NCBI GenBank assembly: GCA_041686855.1
Contig: JAWLDA010000005.1
Coordinates: 124,001-188,000 of the forward strand
Source: JAWLDA01 sp041686855
GTDB taxonomy: Bacteria; Bacillota; Limnochordia; DTU080; RSA5
Direction: 5' to 3'
DNA length: 64,000 nt
The position numbers and the translations under genes are program-made. The notes under the pieces are model-generated. The model saw only the letters and a list, made by a program, of their open reading frames with translations. It searched no databases and was not told the DNA's origin. Below, one piece after another: positions 52,519 through 61,263 of the stretch. The stretch's first letter is position 1, and the number at the start of each line of letters is the position of its first letter.

Positions 52519-52546
52519 AATAGACCTAGAGTGCGGTAGGTTTATT
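52519..52546. promoter_or_regulatory. 10-bp-arm inverted repeat before gntR
   Basis: AATAGACCTA ... TAGGTTTATT with an 8-bp loop and a single mismatch, 43 bp before the GntR start. It could be the GntR operator or a weak terminator for the aldehyde dehydrogenase; no T tract follows. Confidence 0.4.
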
Positions 52547-52588
52547 TGGGGTTCGACGTGCCCCCACGAAGGATCGGAGGTGGGGACG

Positions 52589-53251
52589 TTGGCAAGAGTC
52601 CGCCGGCGGACCTTGACGGAAGAAGTGTACGAGGCGCTCAAAGGGGACATTTTAAGTCGCCGCCTGCGGCGAGGGGCCCGGCTCGTTGAGAGTCGGCTCG
52701 CCGCGGAGTTTGGCGTGAGTAAGACACCCGTGCGTGAGGCGATCTCCCGGTTGGAGCGAGAGGGGCTCGTCGATTTTATTCCACACCACGGCGCAGTCGT
52801 GAGTCGTCTGTCGGCCAAACAAGTCGAGGATCTCATGGAACTGCGGGAAGCGCTGGAGGGTTTTGGTGCCGAGAAAGCGGCGACGCGCATCAGTGCAGAG
52901 CACCTCCAGACGCTCTCGCGGTTGGTGACCGAGGGCGCTGAGGCCCTGACCAAAGGGGAGCTTGAGCGTTACAAGGAGATCGATCTGCGCTTTCACCGTG
53001 TGATACAGGCAGCGTCGGGGAATGAACGCCTCGCACTGGCCATTGCCGGACTGGCGGATCAGATCCGGATGGTGATGTCTACGTCGGTTCAACTCAAAGG
53101 TCGGGCCGACTCCTCGGTCGAGGAGCATCGCGGCATCTACGAAGCGCTCGAGCGGCGCGACCCGCAGGCTGCGGCAGCGGCTGCTCGCAGCCACATTGCC
53201 CGCGCCCGCGACGCAATTCTTGCCCACCTTCGTCAGTCAGGGGATGAGTGA
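52589..53251 (+). CDS. GntR-family regulator (FadR/FCD subgroup)
   Basis: 220 aa. N-terminal winged helix (ARLVESRLAAEFGVSKTPVR, EREGLVDFIPHHGAVV) and C-terminal all-helical FCD ligand domain with metal-binding candidates (DLRFHRVI, EEHRGIYEAL, ARSHI). TTG 52589 is preferred with GGAGGTG 6 nt upstream. It probably controls the neighbouring aldehyde dehydrogenase and Ldh_2 genes in response to a carboxylic acid. Confidence 0.87.
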   Translation: MARVRRRTLTEEVYEALKGDILSRRLRRGARLVESRLAAEFGVSKTPVREAISRLEREGLVDFIPHHGAVVSRLSAKQVEDLMELREALEGFGAEKAATRISAEHLQTLSRLVTEGAEALTKGELERYKEIDLRFHRVIQAASGNERLALAIAGLADQIRMVMSTSVQLKGRADSSVEEHRGIYEALERRDPQAAAAAARSHIARARDAILAHLRQSGDE

Positions 53252-53408
53252 GGTGCGCGAACAGGCTGCGGTTCCCATTCCCAGCGGCGCGTCGGTCGCG
53301 TAGTGTGAGACGTGACGGCGTCGTCATCCCAGGAGTTTCGGTACAGGGCGACCGTGTAGTGGGTGGATTCTGGAAAGACAGGGTTTCGGAGCTTGGGGGG
53401 AAGAGCGC

Positions 53409-54488
53409 TTGCGTCTACAGCCAAAGGCGTCGTTTGAGGTACGCGTACAGCCGGAGAGTATGACGCGCTTTGCGGCGCAGGTGTTGCGCGCTCTGGGCGT
53501 AGGCGAGGAGAACGCGACGACGTTGACGGCGGCCCTCGTCAGCGCCGACCTGCAGGGGATTCAGACGCATGGGATGAACCGACTGCCCATGTACGCCGAA
53601 CGCATCCGGCGGGGTCTCATCGATACGGAGACGATGGGGCGTGTCGTCCGACGACACGGCAGCATCGAGAGTTTGGACGGCGAGAACGGGATCGGGCAGG
53701 TGCTCGCAGCGCGGGCGATGCGCGATGCGGTGGAGATTGCTCGAGAATTCGGCGTCGGCATGGTCGGGGTGCGCCGCTCCAATCACTTCGGCGTCGCTGG
53801 GTACTATTGCGAACAGGCTGCGGCTGCAGGGATGCTCGGCTTCGCCTTTACCAATTCACCCAAAGGAGTTCCGCCGTGGAACGGACGCACGCCGTACTTT
53901 GGCACCAACCCTATCGCGGCCGCGTTCCCCGTCTCGGGGCGAGATCCGATCGTCATCGATCTGTCGACGAGTGTAACGGCCCGAGGAAACATCATCATGG
54001 CCGCTCAAGGTGGCGAGCCCATTCCGCCGGATTGGGCGATCGACCATGCCGGCCACCCCACGACCGACGCTGAGGCGGCTCTCCAAGGGGCGATCCTGCC
54101 CATGGCCGGACCCAAGGGGTACGCCCTTGCTCTGCTGGTCGAGGTGTTGGCCGGAGTGTTGACGGGCGCTGCGTTTGGGCCGCACGTGCGCAACATGTAC
54201 ACCGACTGGACGGCGGGGAGCGGCATCGGGCATCTCTTTATGGCTATCGATCCGGGAGGCTTCGGCCCTTCCGAGGCGTTTGCTGGGTGCATGGCCGCCA
54301 TGGCGGAAGAGATCGAGGCAGTACCGCCAGCGCCGGGAACCGCCGGCCCACGCCTTCCAGGGGCACGGCGGCACGAGTCCTTGGCGCGGTCCATGCTGGA
54401 AGGGCTTACTTATCCACCCTTTGTCTGGGATGAACTCGTGGCTTTAGGCGCGAAGACGGGTGTTGAAGCGCCTGACATACTCTCCTAA
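53409..54488 (+). CDS. Ldh_2 (malate/L-lactate/sulfolactate) dehydrogenase family
   Basis: 359 aa. QTHGMNRLPMY, RRSNHFGVAGYY, FTNSPKGVPPWNG and GTNPIAAAFP are the signatures of the YlbC/ComC/Ldh_2 NAD(P)-dependent 2-hydroxyacid dehydrogenases, which are unrelated to classical LDH. Substrates in the family include malate, lactate, sulfolactate and ureidoglycolate. TTG 53409 follows GGGGGGAAGAG. It lies between a GntR regulator and a binding protein. Confidence 0.87.
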   Translation: MRLQPKASFEVRVQPESMTRFAAQVLRALGVGEENATTLTAALVSADLQGIQTHGMNRLPMYAERIRRGLIDTETMGRVVRRHGSIESLDGENGIGQVLAARAMRDAVEIAREFGVGMVGVRRSNHFGVAGYYCEQAAAAGMLGFAFTNSPKGVPPWNGRTPYFGTNPIAAAFPVSGRDPIVIDLSTSVTARGNIIMAAQGGEPIPPDWAIDHAGHPTTDAEAALQGAILPMAGPKGYALALLVEVLAGVLTGAAFGPHVRNMYTDWTAGSGIGHLFMAIDPGGFGPSEAFAGCMAAMAEEIEAVPPAPGTAGPRLPGARRHESLARSMLEGLTYPPFVWDELVALGAKTGVEAPDILS

Positions 54489-54604
54489 CGAGCGCTTTGC
54501 GCCTCAACGGCAGCGTGGGCGTTGGGAATCTGGCGAAGCAGGGAGAGTTCGTCCAGGGGGGAAGTCTAAGTTATCGCAATTAAAAGACAAGGGAGTGGAT
54601 AGCC

Positions 54605-55825
54605 ATGAGGTTGCGACACTGCTTGGGACTGGCGTTCCTTTGTACGCTGGTCTACGTACTGATGGTTGCCCCTGTCACCGCACAACCCGTCACCATTGAG
54701 TTTAGCGGGTGGCCGGCCGTAAACATTCAAGACATCATCGACCGATTCAACCAAGAACATACGGACATACACGTCGAGTTTGTAAATGGCAATTCAGCTG
54801 AGATCCTCACGCGCATGGCGGCAGGCACTGGTCCGGACGTCTTTCGCATCAGTTGGGCAGAGTTCAGCCCCTGGGCATTACAGGGCTTGGTGATGGACCT
54901 GACGCCATATATCGAACGAGACAGCGGCGAAGTGCGGACCGAGGATATTTGGCCGGCGGCCCTTACGCCGTTCCAGCTCAACGGACGGCAAATGGCGATG
55001 CCACACCATATCGGTGGCAACCTCATGTACCTCAATCTCGATCACCTCGCCAGCTCGGGCCTGGCTGTTCCTGCGGACGTCTGGACGTGGGAGGAGTTTG
55101 CCGAGATCGCCCGCCGAATGACGCTCGATCGCAACAACGACGGTACGGTCGATGTCTGGGGTTTTGGAAGCCCGCATGCCTGGCAATTTTGGATCGGTGT
55201 TATCGAGTCAAACGGGACACGTGTCTTTAACGCCGATCAGCTTTCGTTTAACTTTGACAACCCGGGAACCCAGGAGGCTATGCAATACGTCTATGATCTT
55301 ATCAACGTGCTCAAAGGGGCGCCGGGCCCCAGTGAGCGCAGTGGAACCCTCGCCGCTTGGACCGGTGGGGAGGCCGCCATGGTGATGTCGCCGGCGACCG
55401 CCGTGTGGCGCGATACGCCGTTCGAATTCACCGTCATGCCCAACCCGACGGGCAGCGCGAAGCGAGTGATGCCCGGGGGACCGCAGCCGCTTGCGATATC
55501 ACCGACGACTGAGCATCCAGAGGCGGCGTGGGAGTTTATCAAGTGGGTGATTAGCCCTGAAATTCAGGAGTGGATCTCCAATGAATTAAAACGCTTCCCG
55601 CCTGCACGCCGCTCTGTGGTTCCGTCAATCGAGGATCCTGTCTTACGCACGTACGGGATGGAGCTTGAGAACCAACTCGTTTACACGACGATGATTCATG
55701 GTGATATCGTCAGCACCTTTAACCGGCACCTCGACGCTGTGTTGCGCAACGAGGAGGCGATCACCGCCGCAGCCGCACAGATCCAACACGAGTTGACGGT
55801 GCGCGCGCAAGAGACGCTACAATAA
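54605..55825 (+). CDS. ABC-transporter family-1 sugar-binding protein (orphan)
   Basis: 406 aa with a signal peptide (about 5-25, ending VAPVTAQ) and a family-1 solute-binding fold (VNGNSAEILTRMAAGTGPD, WTGGEAAMVMSPATAVW, PEAAWEFIKWV). Again no permease or ATPase follows and no lipobox Cys is evident at the cleavage site. It is paralogous in fold, but not closely similar, to the 19205-20494 protein. It probably uses shared membrane components encoded elsewhere. Confidence 0.83.
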   Translation: MRLRHCLGLAFLCTLVYVLMVAPVTAQPVTIEFSGWPAVNIQDIIDRFNQEHTDIHVEFVNGNSAEILTRMAAGTGPDVFRISWAEFSPWALQGLVMDLTPYIERDSGEVRTEDIWPAALTPFQLNGRQMAMPHHIGGNLMYLNLDHLASSGLAVPADVWTWEEFAEIARRMTLDRNNDGTVDVWGFGSPHAWQFWIGVIESNGTRVFNADQLSFNFDNPGTQEAMQYVYDLINVLKGAPGPSERSGTLAAWTGGEAAMVMSPATAVWRDTPFEFTVMPNPTGSAKRVMPGGPQPLAISPTTEHPEAAWEFIKWVISPEIQEWISNELKRFPPARRSVVPSIEDPVLRTYGMELENQLVYTTMIHGDIVSTFNRHLDAVLRNEEAITAAAAQIQHELTVRAQETLQ

Positions 55826-55955
55826 TTGCTTGATAGATGCTTGGCGCATTTTAGCGGCAATGTGTATTTGGTTGCATGCTCCGCTCGCATTGGTCTACGA
55901 TAATAGCGTCAAACCCAGTTTTAACCGAATAATCGTGGAAACCAGGTGAGCGGTA

Positions 55956-57134
55956 TTGTCACAACAACTGAATGAGCGGATATACGACGTGGCCGTCATT
56001 GGGGCGGGACCGGCGGGGGCGCAGGCCGCGATCTCTGCGGCGCACCAGATGCGTTCGGTCCTCGTCCTTGATGCCGGGCAAGTGAGTCAACGCAAAGGGC
56101 GGGCGTACTGGTCAAAGTCGGTTGAGATCGAAGACGCGCCGGTCTTTGCCGGCATCACCGGCCCTAAGTTTATACGGGCTCTAAAAGAGTGGATGCAAAC
56201 CCGTCCAATGCAGGAGATCGAGATCGGGGGCGTGCGACGACTAACTGGGATCGATACCGTTGGCGGTATGCTCCTTTCGCTCAAGCGAGCGGATACGTCG
56301 GCGGAGGCGTCTGGTGGATCTCCGGCGGGTTCCTCAGCGGGTTCCTCAGCGGGTTCCTCAACCGGCACTTCCGTCGAAGCTGATGAGCCTCTCTTTCTGT
56401 TGGAAACGTCGATCTCAGCTCTCAAACCGGATGGGTCGCTTGAGACGGCTACGTTTCAAGCGCGGGCCGTCGTGGTCGCGTCCGGGTTTGAGGACGGCTG
56501 GCCCGACATTGAAGTGGACGAGAGCGCCGAGCGGATGTTTGAGCGGTACAAGACAGTCTACCGATACGCGGGGAACGCAAAGGGCTGGCACCTGTGCATA
56601 CGCTGCGATGGGCATCTGCACGTCGATCAGCACATGGCCCTCTTAGGTGTTGGCGATTCGATCTACGGGGCCTCCTTGGGCGCTCAGGACTTTACCGACA
56701 AGATCACCATCCTTACCAATGGTCGGCCTCACGGATTCTCCGAGCCCATCCTGCGCCAAATCCAAGAGCGCGGGATCGAGATCGTTGAGAGTCGGATCGT
56801 GAAACATATCGGAAAAGGGACCAACCTTTTGGGCCTCCTCTTTGAGGACGGAAGCGAGCTCTACTTCGACGGCTTCCTCGTCGACGAAGGGTTAGAACCA
56901 AACACGCAGTTTCTCGAGGGTTGGGATGTCAAGAACGACGAAGACGGTTTGCTCGTCGTCGACGAGGACGGTCAGGTGTACAGCAACGACGGCGACCTCA
57001 TCGAAGGGCTCTTTGCAGCCGGCGACATTGTCTCTGACGCACGCAACCAGATTGCGACGGCGTTTGGGCTGGGGCAAAACGCGGGTCTCTCCGCCAGTGA
57101 CTCGTTGCGAAAGTGGCGATGGCCACGCGAGTAA
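55956..57134 (+). CDS. thioredoxin-reductase-like FAD oxidoreductase
   Basis: 392 aa. FAD motif DVAVIGAGPAGAQAA at residue 9, a redox CxxC in CIRCDGHL (TrxR has CATCDG), a second nucleotide-binding strand LLGVGDSIYG, and GLFAAGDIV near the end. The central linker (about residues 115-138) is a Ser/Gly/Ala repeat. It may reduce a disulfide or small molecule with NAD(P)H. TTG 55956 follows AGGTGAG. The MFS gene overlaps its 3' end by 16 bp. Confidence 0.82.
   Translation: MSQQLNERIYDVAVIGAGPAGAQAAISAAHQMRSVLVLDAGQVSQRKGRAYWSKSVEIEDAPVFAGITGPKFIRALKEWMQTRPMQEIEIGGVRRLTGIDTVGGMLLSLKRADTSAEASGGSPAGSSAGSSAGSSTGTSVEADEPLFLLETSISALKPDGSLETATFQARAVVVASGFEDGWPDIEVDESAERMFERYKTVYRYAGNAKGWHLCIRCDGHLHVDQHMALLGVGDSIYGASLGAQDFTDKITILTNGRPHGFSEPILRQIQERGIEIVESRIVKHIGKGTNLLGLLFEDGSELYFDGFLVDEGLEPNTQFLEGWDVKNDEDGLLVVDEDGQVYSNDGDLIEGLFAAGDIVSDARNQIATAFGLGQNAGLSASDSLRKWRWPRE
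56325..56360 (+). repeat. 12-bp tandem repeat, three perfect units, in the FAD gene
   Basis: Three identical copies of GCGGGTTCCTCA encode Ala-Gly-Ser-Ser units within a flexible linker. Confidence 0.92.
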
Positions 57135-58303
57135 CCGTTGGGACGCCTCCTTCTATTAATCGGCTGCGGGGCGCCTACTTTGCCTTTTTCTTTGCGGCAT
57201 CCGCCCTCTTTGCCTTTGCGCCGCTACACTACGAACGGCTCGGCTTCAGCGCGGTTCAGGTCGGCTTGCTTGTGGGCATGGGTCCGTTGATCGGTTTGGT
57301 CGCTCAACCCTTGTGGGGTCACGTCAGCGACCGCCGTCAACGGCCGCTATCGGTGATCAAGACGAATCTGCTCGTGGCGGCGGGAGTGGGCCTCCTGCTG
57401 CCGTTTGTTCAGGCGTTTGGGCTGCTCGCACTCTGCGTCGGGTCGCTGATGTTCTTTAGCGCGCCGATCGGCGCCCTCCTCAACGGCGTTACGTTGAGCG
57501 CGCTCGGGACGAATGCCAGCTCCTTCGGTCGCATTCGCCTCTTTGGCTCAATCGGTTTTACCTCGGGCGTCATCATTGTTGGTTGGATACTGCAGGCGAG
57601 CGCAACGCGAAATCTTTTTGTCGCTTACGCGCTCAGTCTCTTGCTTCTGTTATGTGTCTTGTGGCGGGCCGTCGACGTGCGCTCCGAAGGCCCCCTACAG
57701 GTGCGCGGCTCGATCCTACGACTCCTGCGGAACGGAGCGCTGTTGGGACTGTTGCTCTACGCATTCTGCAACGAAGTGGCGTTAGCGGCCGCCAACGCAT
57801 TCTTGTCAATCTACATCGACCAGTTGGGCGGGAGCGAGGCGCAAGTGGGCGTGGCGCACATGATCGGTTCCATTGCTTGCATGCCGATCTTTTACTACTC
57901 CAAGAATGTCATGGATCGGCTGGGCGCGCGCACGGCACTCGTCCTAGGGTCGGGCGTGTATGCACTGCGCTGGTTATTGACAGCGTTGGCCACCGAGCCG
58001 TGGCATGTAATGCTCATTCAGGTGCTCCATGGCCCCGGCTTTGCGTTGACGTTTACGGCCGCCGTTTCGCTCGTTCACGCCTTGACCCCCCATGAGATGC
58101 GTAGCTCCGGCCAGACCGCTCTCGCTTCGCTCACCGTGGGCTTAGGCGGGGTCGTGGGCGGGATGGCTTCGGGAATCGTGGTGGAGCACGTGGGTATGCA
58201 AAGCCTCTACTTTGTGTGCTCGCTGGTCGCGGGGCTGACGGTGTTAACGGGTCCGGTACTCTTGAGGAACGTGACCCCCGCGTCCCGGGCTCCGGCAGCC
58301 TGA
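57119..58303 (+). CDS. major facilitator superfamily transporter
   Basis: 394 aa with about twelve membrane helices. The loop 2-3 motif region is GHVSDRRQRPLSV, and the fold resembles the LacY/nucleoside:H+ symporter MFS_1-like group. Substrate unknown. ATG 57119 lies inside the end of the flavoprotein gene, indicating coupling. Confidence 0.8.
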   Translation: MATRVTVGTPPSINRLRGAYFAFFFAASALFAFAPLHYERLGFSAVQVGLLVGMGPLIGLVAQPLWGHVSDRRQRPLSVIKTNLLVAAGVGLLLPFVQAFGLLALCVGSLMFFSAPIGALLNGVTLSALGTNASSFGRIRLFGSIGFTSGVIIVGWILQASATRNLFVAYALSLLLLLCVLWRAVDVRSEGPLQVRGSILRLLRNGALLGLLLYAFCNEVALAAANAFLSIYIDQLGGSEAQVGVAHMIGSIACMPIFYYSKNVMDRLGARTALVLGSGVYALRWLLTALATEPWHVMLIQVLHGPGFALTFTAAVSLVHALTPHEMRSSGQTALASLTVGLGGVVGGMASGIVVEHVGMQSLYFVCSLVAGLTVLTGPVLLRNVTPASRAPAA

Positions 58304-58426
58304 GCGCTGACGATTCGAGGACGACTTGCAGATGACTTGCAGCCGACCGGTAGACGCTCTGATCTCCGAATCGGCGGCTGCCGTTGCCCGAGCGGGAAAT
58401 CCGACGATGGCGAAGCCGGATTGACG

Positions 58427-59395
58427 CTAAATTGTCAGGAGAATCTTGCCCGCGCTTTGGCGACTCTCAATGCGCTCGTGAGCCTTGCCGGCCTCTGCCA
58501 ACGGAAAGGCCGAGTCGATCCGCACATCGAGCTCCCCCGCAGCGATTGCGGCAAAGAGACCTCCCGCTCGCTCCATGAGCTCGGTGCGATCTTGCACGTA
58601 GTGCGCGAGGGTGGGGCGGGTCGTAAAGAGTGAGCCACTCTTGGATAGGATCTGTAGATCCACCGGCGCCACAGCGCCGCTCGACTGTCCAAAGAGGACG
58701 AGGTACCCTCTGGGGCGCAAGCAGGTGAGGCTCTTTTCAAAGGTCGCCTGTCCCACGGAATCGTAGACGACGTCGACGCCGGCTCCATCGGTAAATCGCT
58801 TCACTTCCTCAGCAAAGTCGGAGCGTGTATAAACGATGGCCTCGTCGGCGCCTGCCGCCTTCGCCAACTCCGCTTTCTCGTCGGTTCCGACGGTCGCATA
58901 CACGGTGGCGCCCCGCTTTTTGGCGAGCTGAACCAGGAGGCGCCCCACCCCGCCTGCGGCCGCGTGGATTAGAGCGCGATGCCCTGGTGCCAGCGGAAAG
59001 GTGCTGTGGCTGAGGTAGTGCGCGGTCATCCCCTGCAACATGATGGCGGCGCCGACTTCAAAGCTGATACTTTCTGGCAGCGGTGCAAGTGACCAGGCTG
59101 GGAGCGTGGCATACTGAGCGTAGGAGCCCATATGCATGGCGTAGGCGACTCGGTCTCCTGGTTTCACTTCCGTGACACCCGGGCCGACAGCATCGACGAT
59201 TCCGGCGCCCTCCATGCCCGGTACGAAGGGCGTCTCGATGGGATAGGCGCCGGTGCGGTGGTAAACGTCGATAAAATTGACGCCAGCGGCGTGCAGTTTG
59301 ACGCGTGCCTGGCCTGGCCCCGGCTCCGGCGTCTTGACGTCGGCAATGCGGAGCGCTTCGGGTCCGCCGGGACTTTCGATGCGTATGGCTTTCAT
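58427..59395 (-). CDS. NADPH:quinone oxidoreductase (zinc-free MDR family)
   Basis: 322 aa. MKAIRIESPGGPEALRI start, AGVNFIDVYHRTG, and the Rossmann segment HAAAGGVGRLLVQLAKKRGA mark the QOR branch of medium-chain dehydrogenases; zinc-ligand cysteines are absent. ATG 59395 follows GGAAAGG by 9 nt. It is divergent from lipA and convergent with the MFS gene. Confidence 0.9.
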   Translation of the reverse strand: MKAIRIESPGGPEALRIADVKTPEPGPGQARVKLHAAGVNFIDVYHRTGAYPIETPFVPGMEGAGIVDAVGPGVTEVKPGDRVAYAMHMGSYAQYATLPAWSLAPLPESISFEVGAAIMLQGMTAHYLSHSTFPLAPGHRALIHAAAGGVGRLLVQLAKKRGATVYATVGTDEKAELAKAAGADEAIVYTRSDFAEEVKRFTDGAGVDVVYDSVGQATFEKSLTCLRPRGYLVLFGQSSGAVAPVDLQILSKSGSLFTTRPTLAHYVQDRTELMERAGGLFAAIAAGELDVRIDSAFPLAEAGKAHERIESRQSAGKILLTI

Positions 59396-59606
59396 AACGT
59401 TCATCCTTTCCGGTTGAACATGTCGTTGAAACATTCGAGGCAACCATTCGAGCGCAGCAAGGGAAAACCCTTGGCTCCGAGGACGCCGCAGCGGACGTTT
59501 GAAAGGTGAAATGACCGGTGGCACAAGCGCTCGAGTGGCCGGGAAGGAGCCCGCGAATCGGTTAGGGAACGTTGCAAGAGAGCAAGACTTGGAAAGGATG
59601 CAACCA

Positions 59607-60512
59607 ATGTCTGTTGGCACGCAGAACGAAAACGTCCGCCGGCGCAAGCCGGAGTGGTTAAAGAAGCGCATCCCCGACCCTCAACCGATGGCTGAGATGC
59701 GCAAGCTTCTCCAAGAGCTAAAATTGAATACGATCTGTGAAGAGGCCGGCTGTCCGAATATCGGCGAGTGTTGGGGCAACAAGACCGCGACGTTCCTCAT
59801 CCTTGGGGAGATCTGCACGCGAGCCTGTGGTTTCTGCGATGTGATCACCGGTCGCCCCGAACCTGTAGACTTCGCGGAGCCGCTCCACATCGCTCAGGCG
59901 GTGGAGCACCTAGGCCTGGCCCACGTCGTACTCACGTCTCCCGATCGAGACGACCTGTCCGACAAAGGGGCAGAACACTGGGCCGCATGCATCCGTGCCA
60001 TTCAGCGGCGATGCCCGGATGCGACGGTCGAGGCGCTCATCTCAGACTTCGACGGCATTGAGGAGCACCTGCGGACCGTACTCGATGCGAACCCGGTGAT
60101 CTTGGCGCACAACATAGAGACGACGCCGCGCCTCCATCGAAAGGTTCGCCCTCGATTCCGCTACGAACGCTCTCTAGAGCTGCTGGAGCGTTCTCGCTCG
60201 ATACGCCCCGACATCTTCACTAAGTCCAACATCATGGTGGGGCTAGGCGAGCGTGAGGATGAAGTGATTCAAGTGATGCACGACATGCGGGCGGTCGACG
60301 TCGACTTCTTGACGATTGGGCAGTACCTGCAGCCAAGCCCCAAGCATCTCCCCGTAGAGGAGTACGTGCATCCCGACGTCTTTGCCCGGTACAAGGCGGC
60401 GGCTGAAGAGGCGGGCTTCCGTTACGTCGCTTCGGGCCCCTTCGTCCGCTCTTCCTTTGATGCGGCGGCAGCCCTGGAGGCGATCGGATATGGGCGGAGC
60501 GAGGCCAAGTAA
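59607..60512 (+). CDS. lipA: lipoyl synthase LipA
   Basis: 302 aa. Auxiliary cluster C-x4-C-x5-C (CEEAGCPNIGEC), radical SAM cluster C-x3-C-x2-C (CTRACGFC), and the C-terminal RSSF serine ligand are all present. It inserts two sulfurs into octanoyl-lipoyl domains. ATG 59607 is preferred with GGAAAGG 9 nt upstream. comB follows after 1 bp. Confidence 0.94.
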   Translation: MSVGTQNENVRRRKPEWLKKRIPDPQPMAEMRKLLQELKLNTICEEAGCPNIGECWGNKTATFLILGEICTRACGFCDVITGRPEPVDFAEPLHIAQAVEHLGLAHVVLTSPDRDDLSDKGAEHWAACIRAIQRRCPDATVEALISDFDGIEEHLRTVLDANPVILAHNIETTPRLHRKVRPRFRYERSLELLERSRSIRPDIFTKSNIMVGLGEREDEVIQVMHDMRAVDVDFLTIGQYLQPSPKHLPVEEYVHPDVFARYKAAAEEAGFRYVASGPFVRSSFDAAAALEAIGYGRSEAK

Positions 60513-60513
60513 C

Positions 60514-61263
60514 GTGCACCTGGATGTGGCGTGGACCGCAGATCAAGTGGATGAGCGTGCCGTGGCCGGTAGCACGGCGGTCGCGATTGATGTGCTTCGC
60601 GCTACAACGACGATGGCGGCTCTCTTCGAAGCCGGGGTCGCGGCCGTGTGGCCTGCTACCGAAATCGACGAAGCGCGTGCGTTGGCCGAGCGTCTTGGAG
60701 ATCAGGCGCTTTTGGCAGGCGAGCGAGGAGGTGTGCCTCCGAGCGGATTTGACATGGGCAATTCGCCGTTAGAGATTCGCCCAGAGAAGGTGCGGGGGAG
60801 ACACGTTGTGTTGACCACGACCAACGGTACCCGTGCCATCCACCGCGCCGCCGGGGCAGAGCGACTTGCAACAGCGGCCTTTGTGAACGCAGCGGCTGTC
60901 GTGGAGTGGTTGCATAAACACACCCGAGAGCGGCTCTACATAATCTGCGCCGGTACCCAGGGCAAGTTCTCGATGGACGATGCACTTTGCGCGGGGATGA
61001 TTGCCGCTCGGTTTGTTGAGGAGCACTCCGAATCGGAACGAATCGAGTTGAGTGACGCCGCCGCTGCTGCTATCGGATTGTATGAACGGTACGCCGGTGA
61101 GATCGGCGAGCGCGTCGCCGCCTGTCGGCACGGGCGCAACCTCGCGGCGTTGGAGATGGAGAAGGACGTAAGCTATGCAGTGCAAATCGATCGATGCGGT
61201 GTGGTCCCTGTGCGCAGTTTGGAGGAGCACGCCACCATTGTGAGAGGGGAACGTCAAGGGTGA
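60514..61263 (+). CDS. comB: 2-phosphosulfolactate phosphatase ComB-like
   Basis: 249 aa. Family segments VAIDVLRATTTM, GERGGVPPSGFDMGNSP and LTTTNGTRAI are present. ComB dephosphorylates 2-phospho-3-sulfolactate, a step to coenzyme M in archaea. Bacilli use a homologue (YitC) in making the 3-sulfolactate stored in spores. GTG 60514 lies right after the lipA stop with GCGAGG upstream. No ComA is seen in this window. Confidence 0.85.
   Translation: MHLDVAWTADQVDERAVAGSTAVAIDVLRATTTMAALFEAGVAAVWPATEIDEARALAERLGDQALLAGERGGVPPSGFDMGNSPLEIRPEKVRGRHVVLTTTNGTRAIHRAAGAERLATAAFVNAAAVVEWLHKHTRERLYIICAGTQGKFSMDDALCAGMIAARFVEEHSESERIELSDAAAAAIGLYERYAGEIGERVAACRHGRNLAALEMEKDVSYAVQIDRCGVVPVRSLEEHATIVRGERQG

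Noticed and set aside
58398..58422. AATCCG...CGGATT hairpin between the MFS and quinone reductase genes as a terminator
   Set aside because: Only a 6-bp stem with a 13-nt loop and no T tract on either strand.
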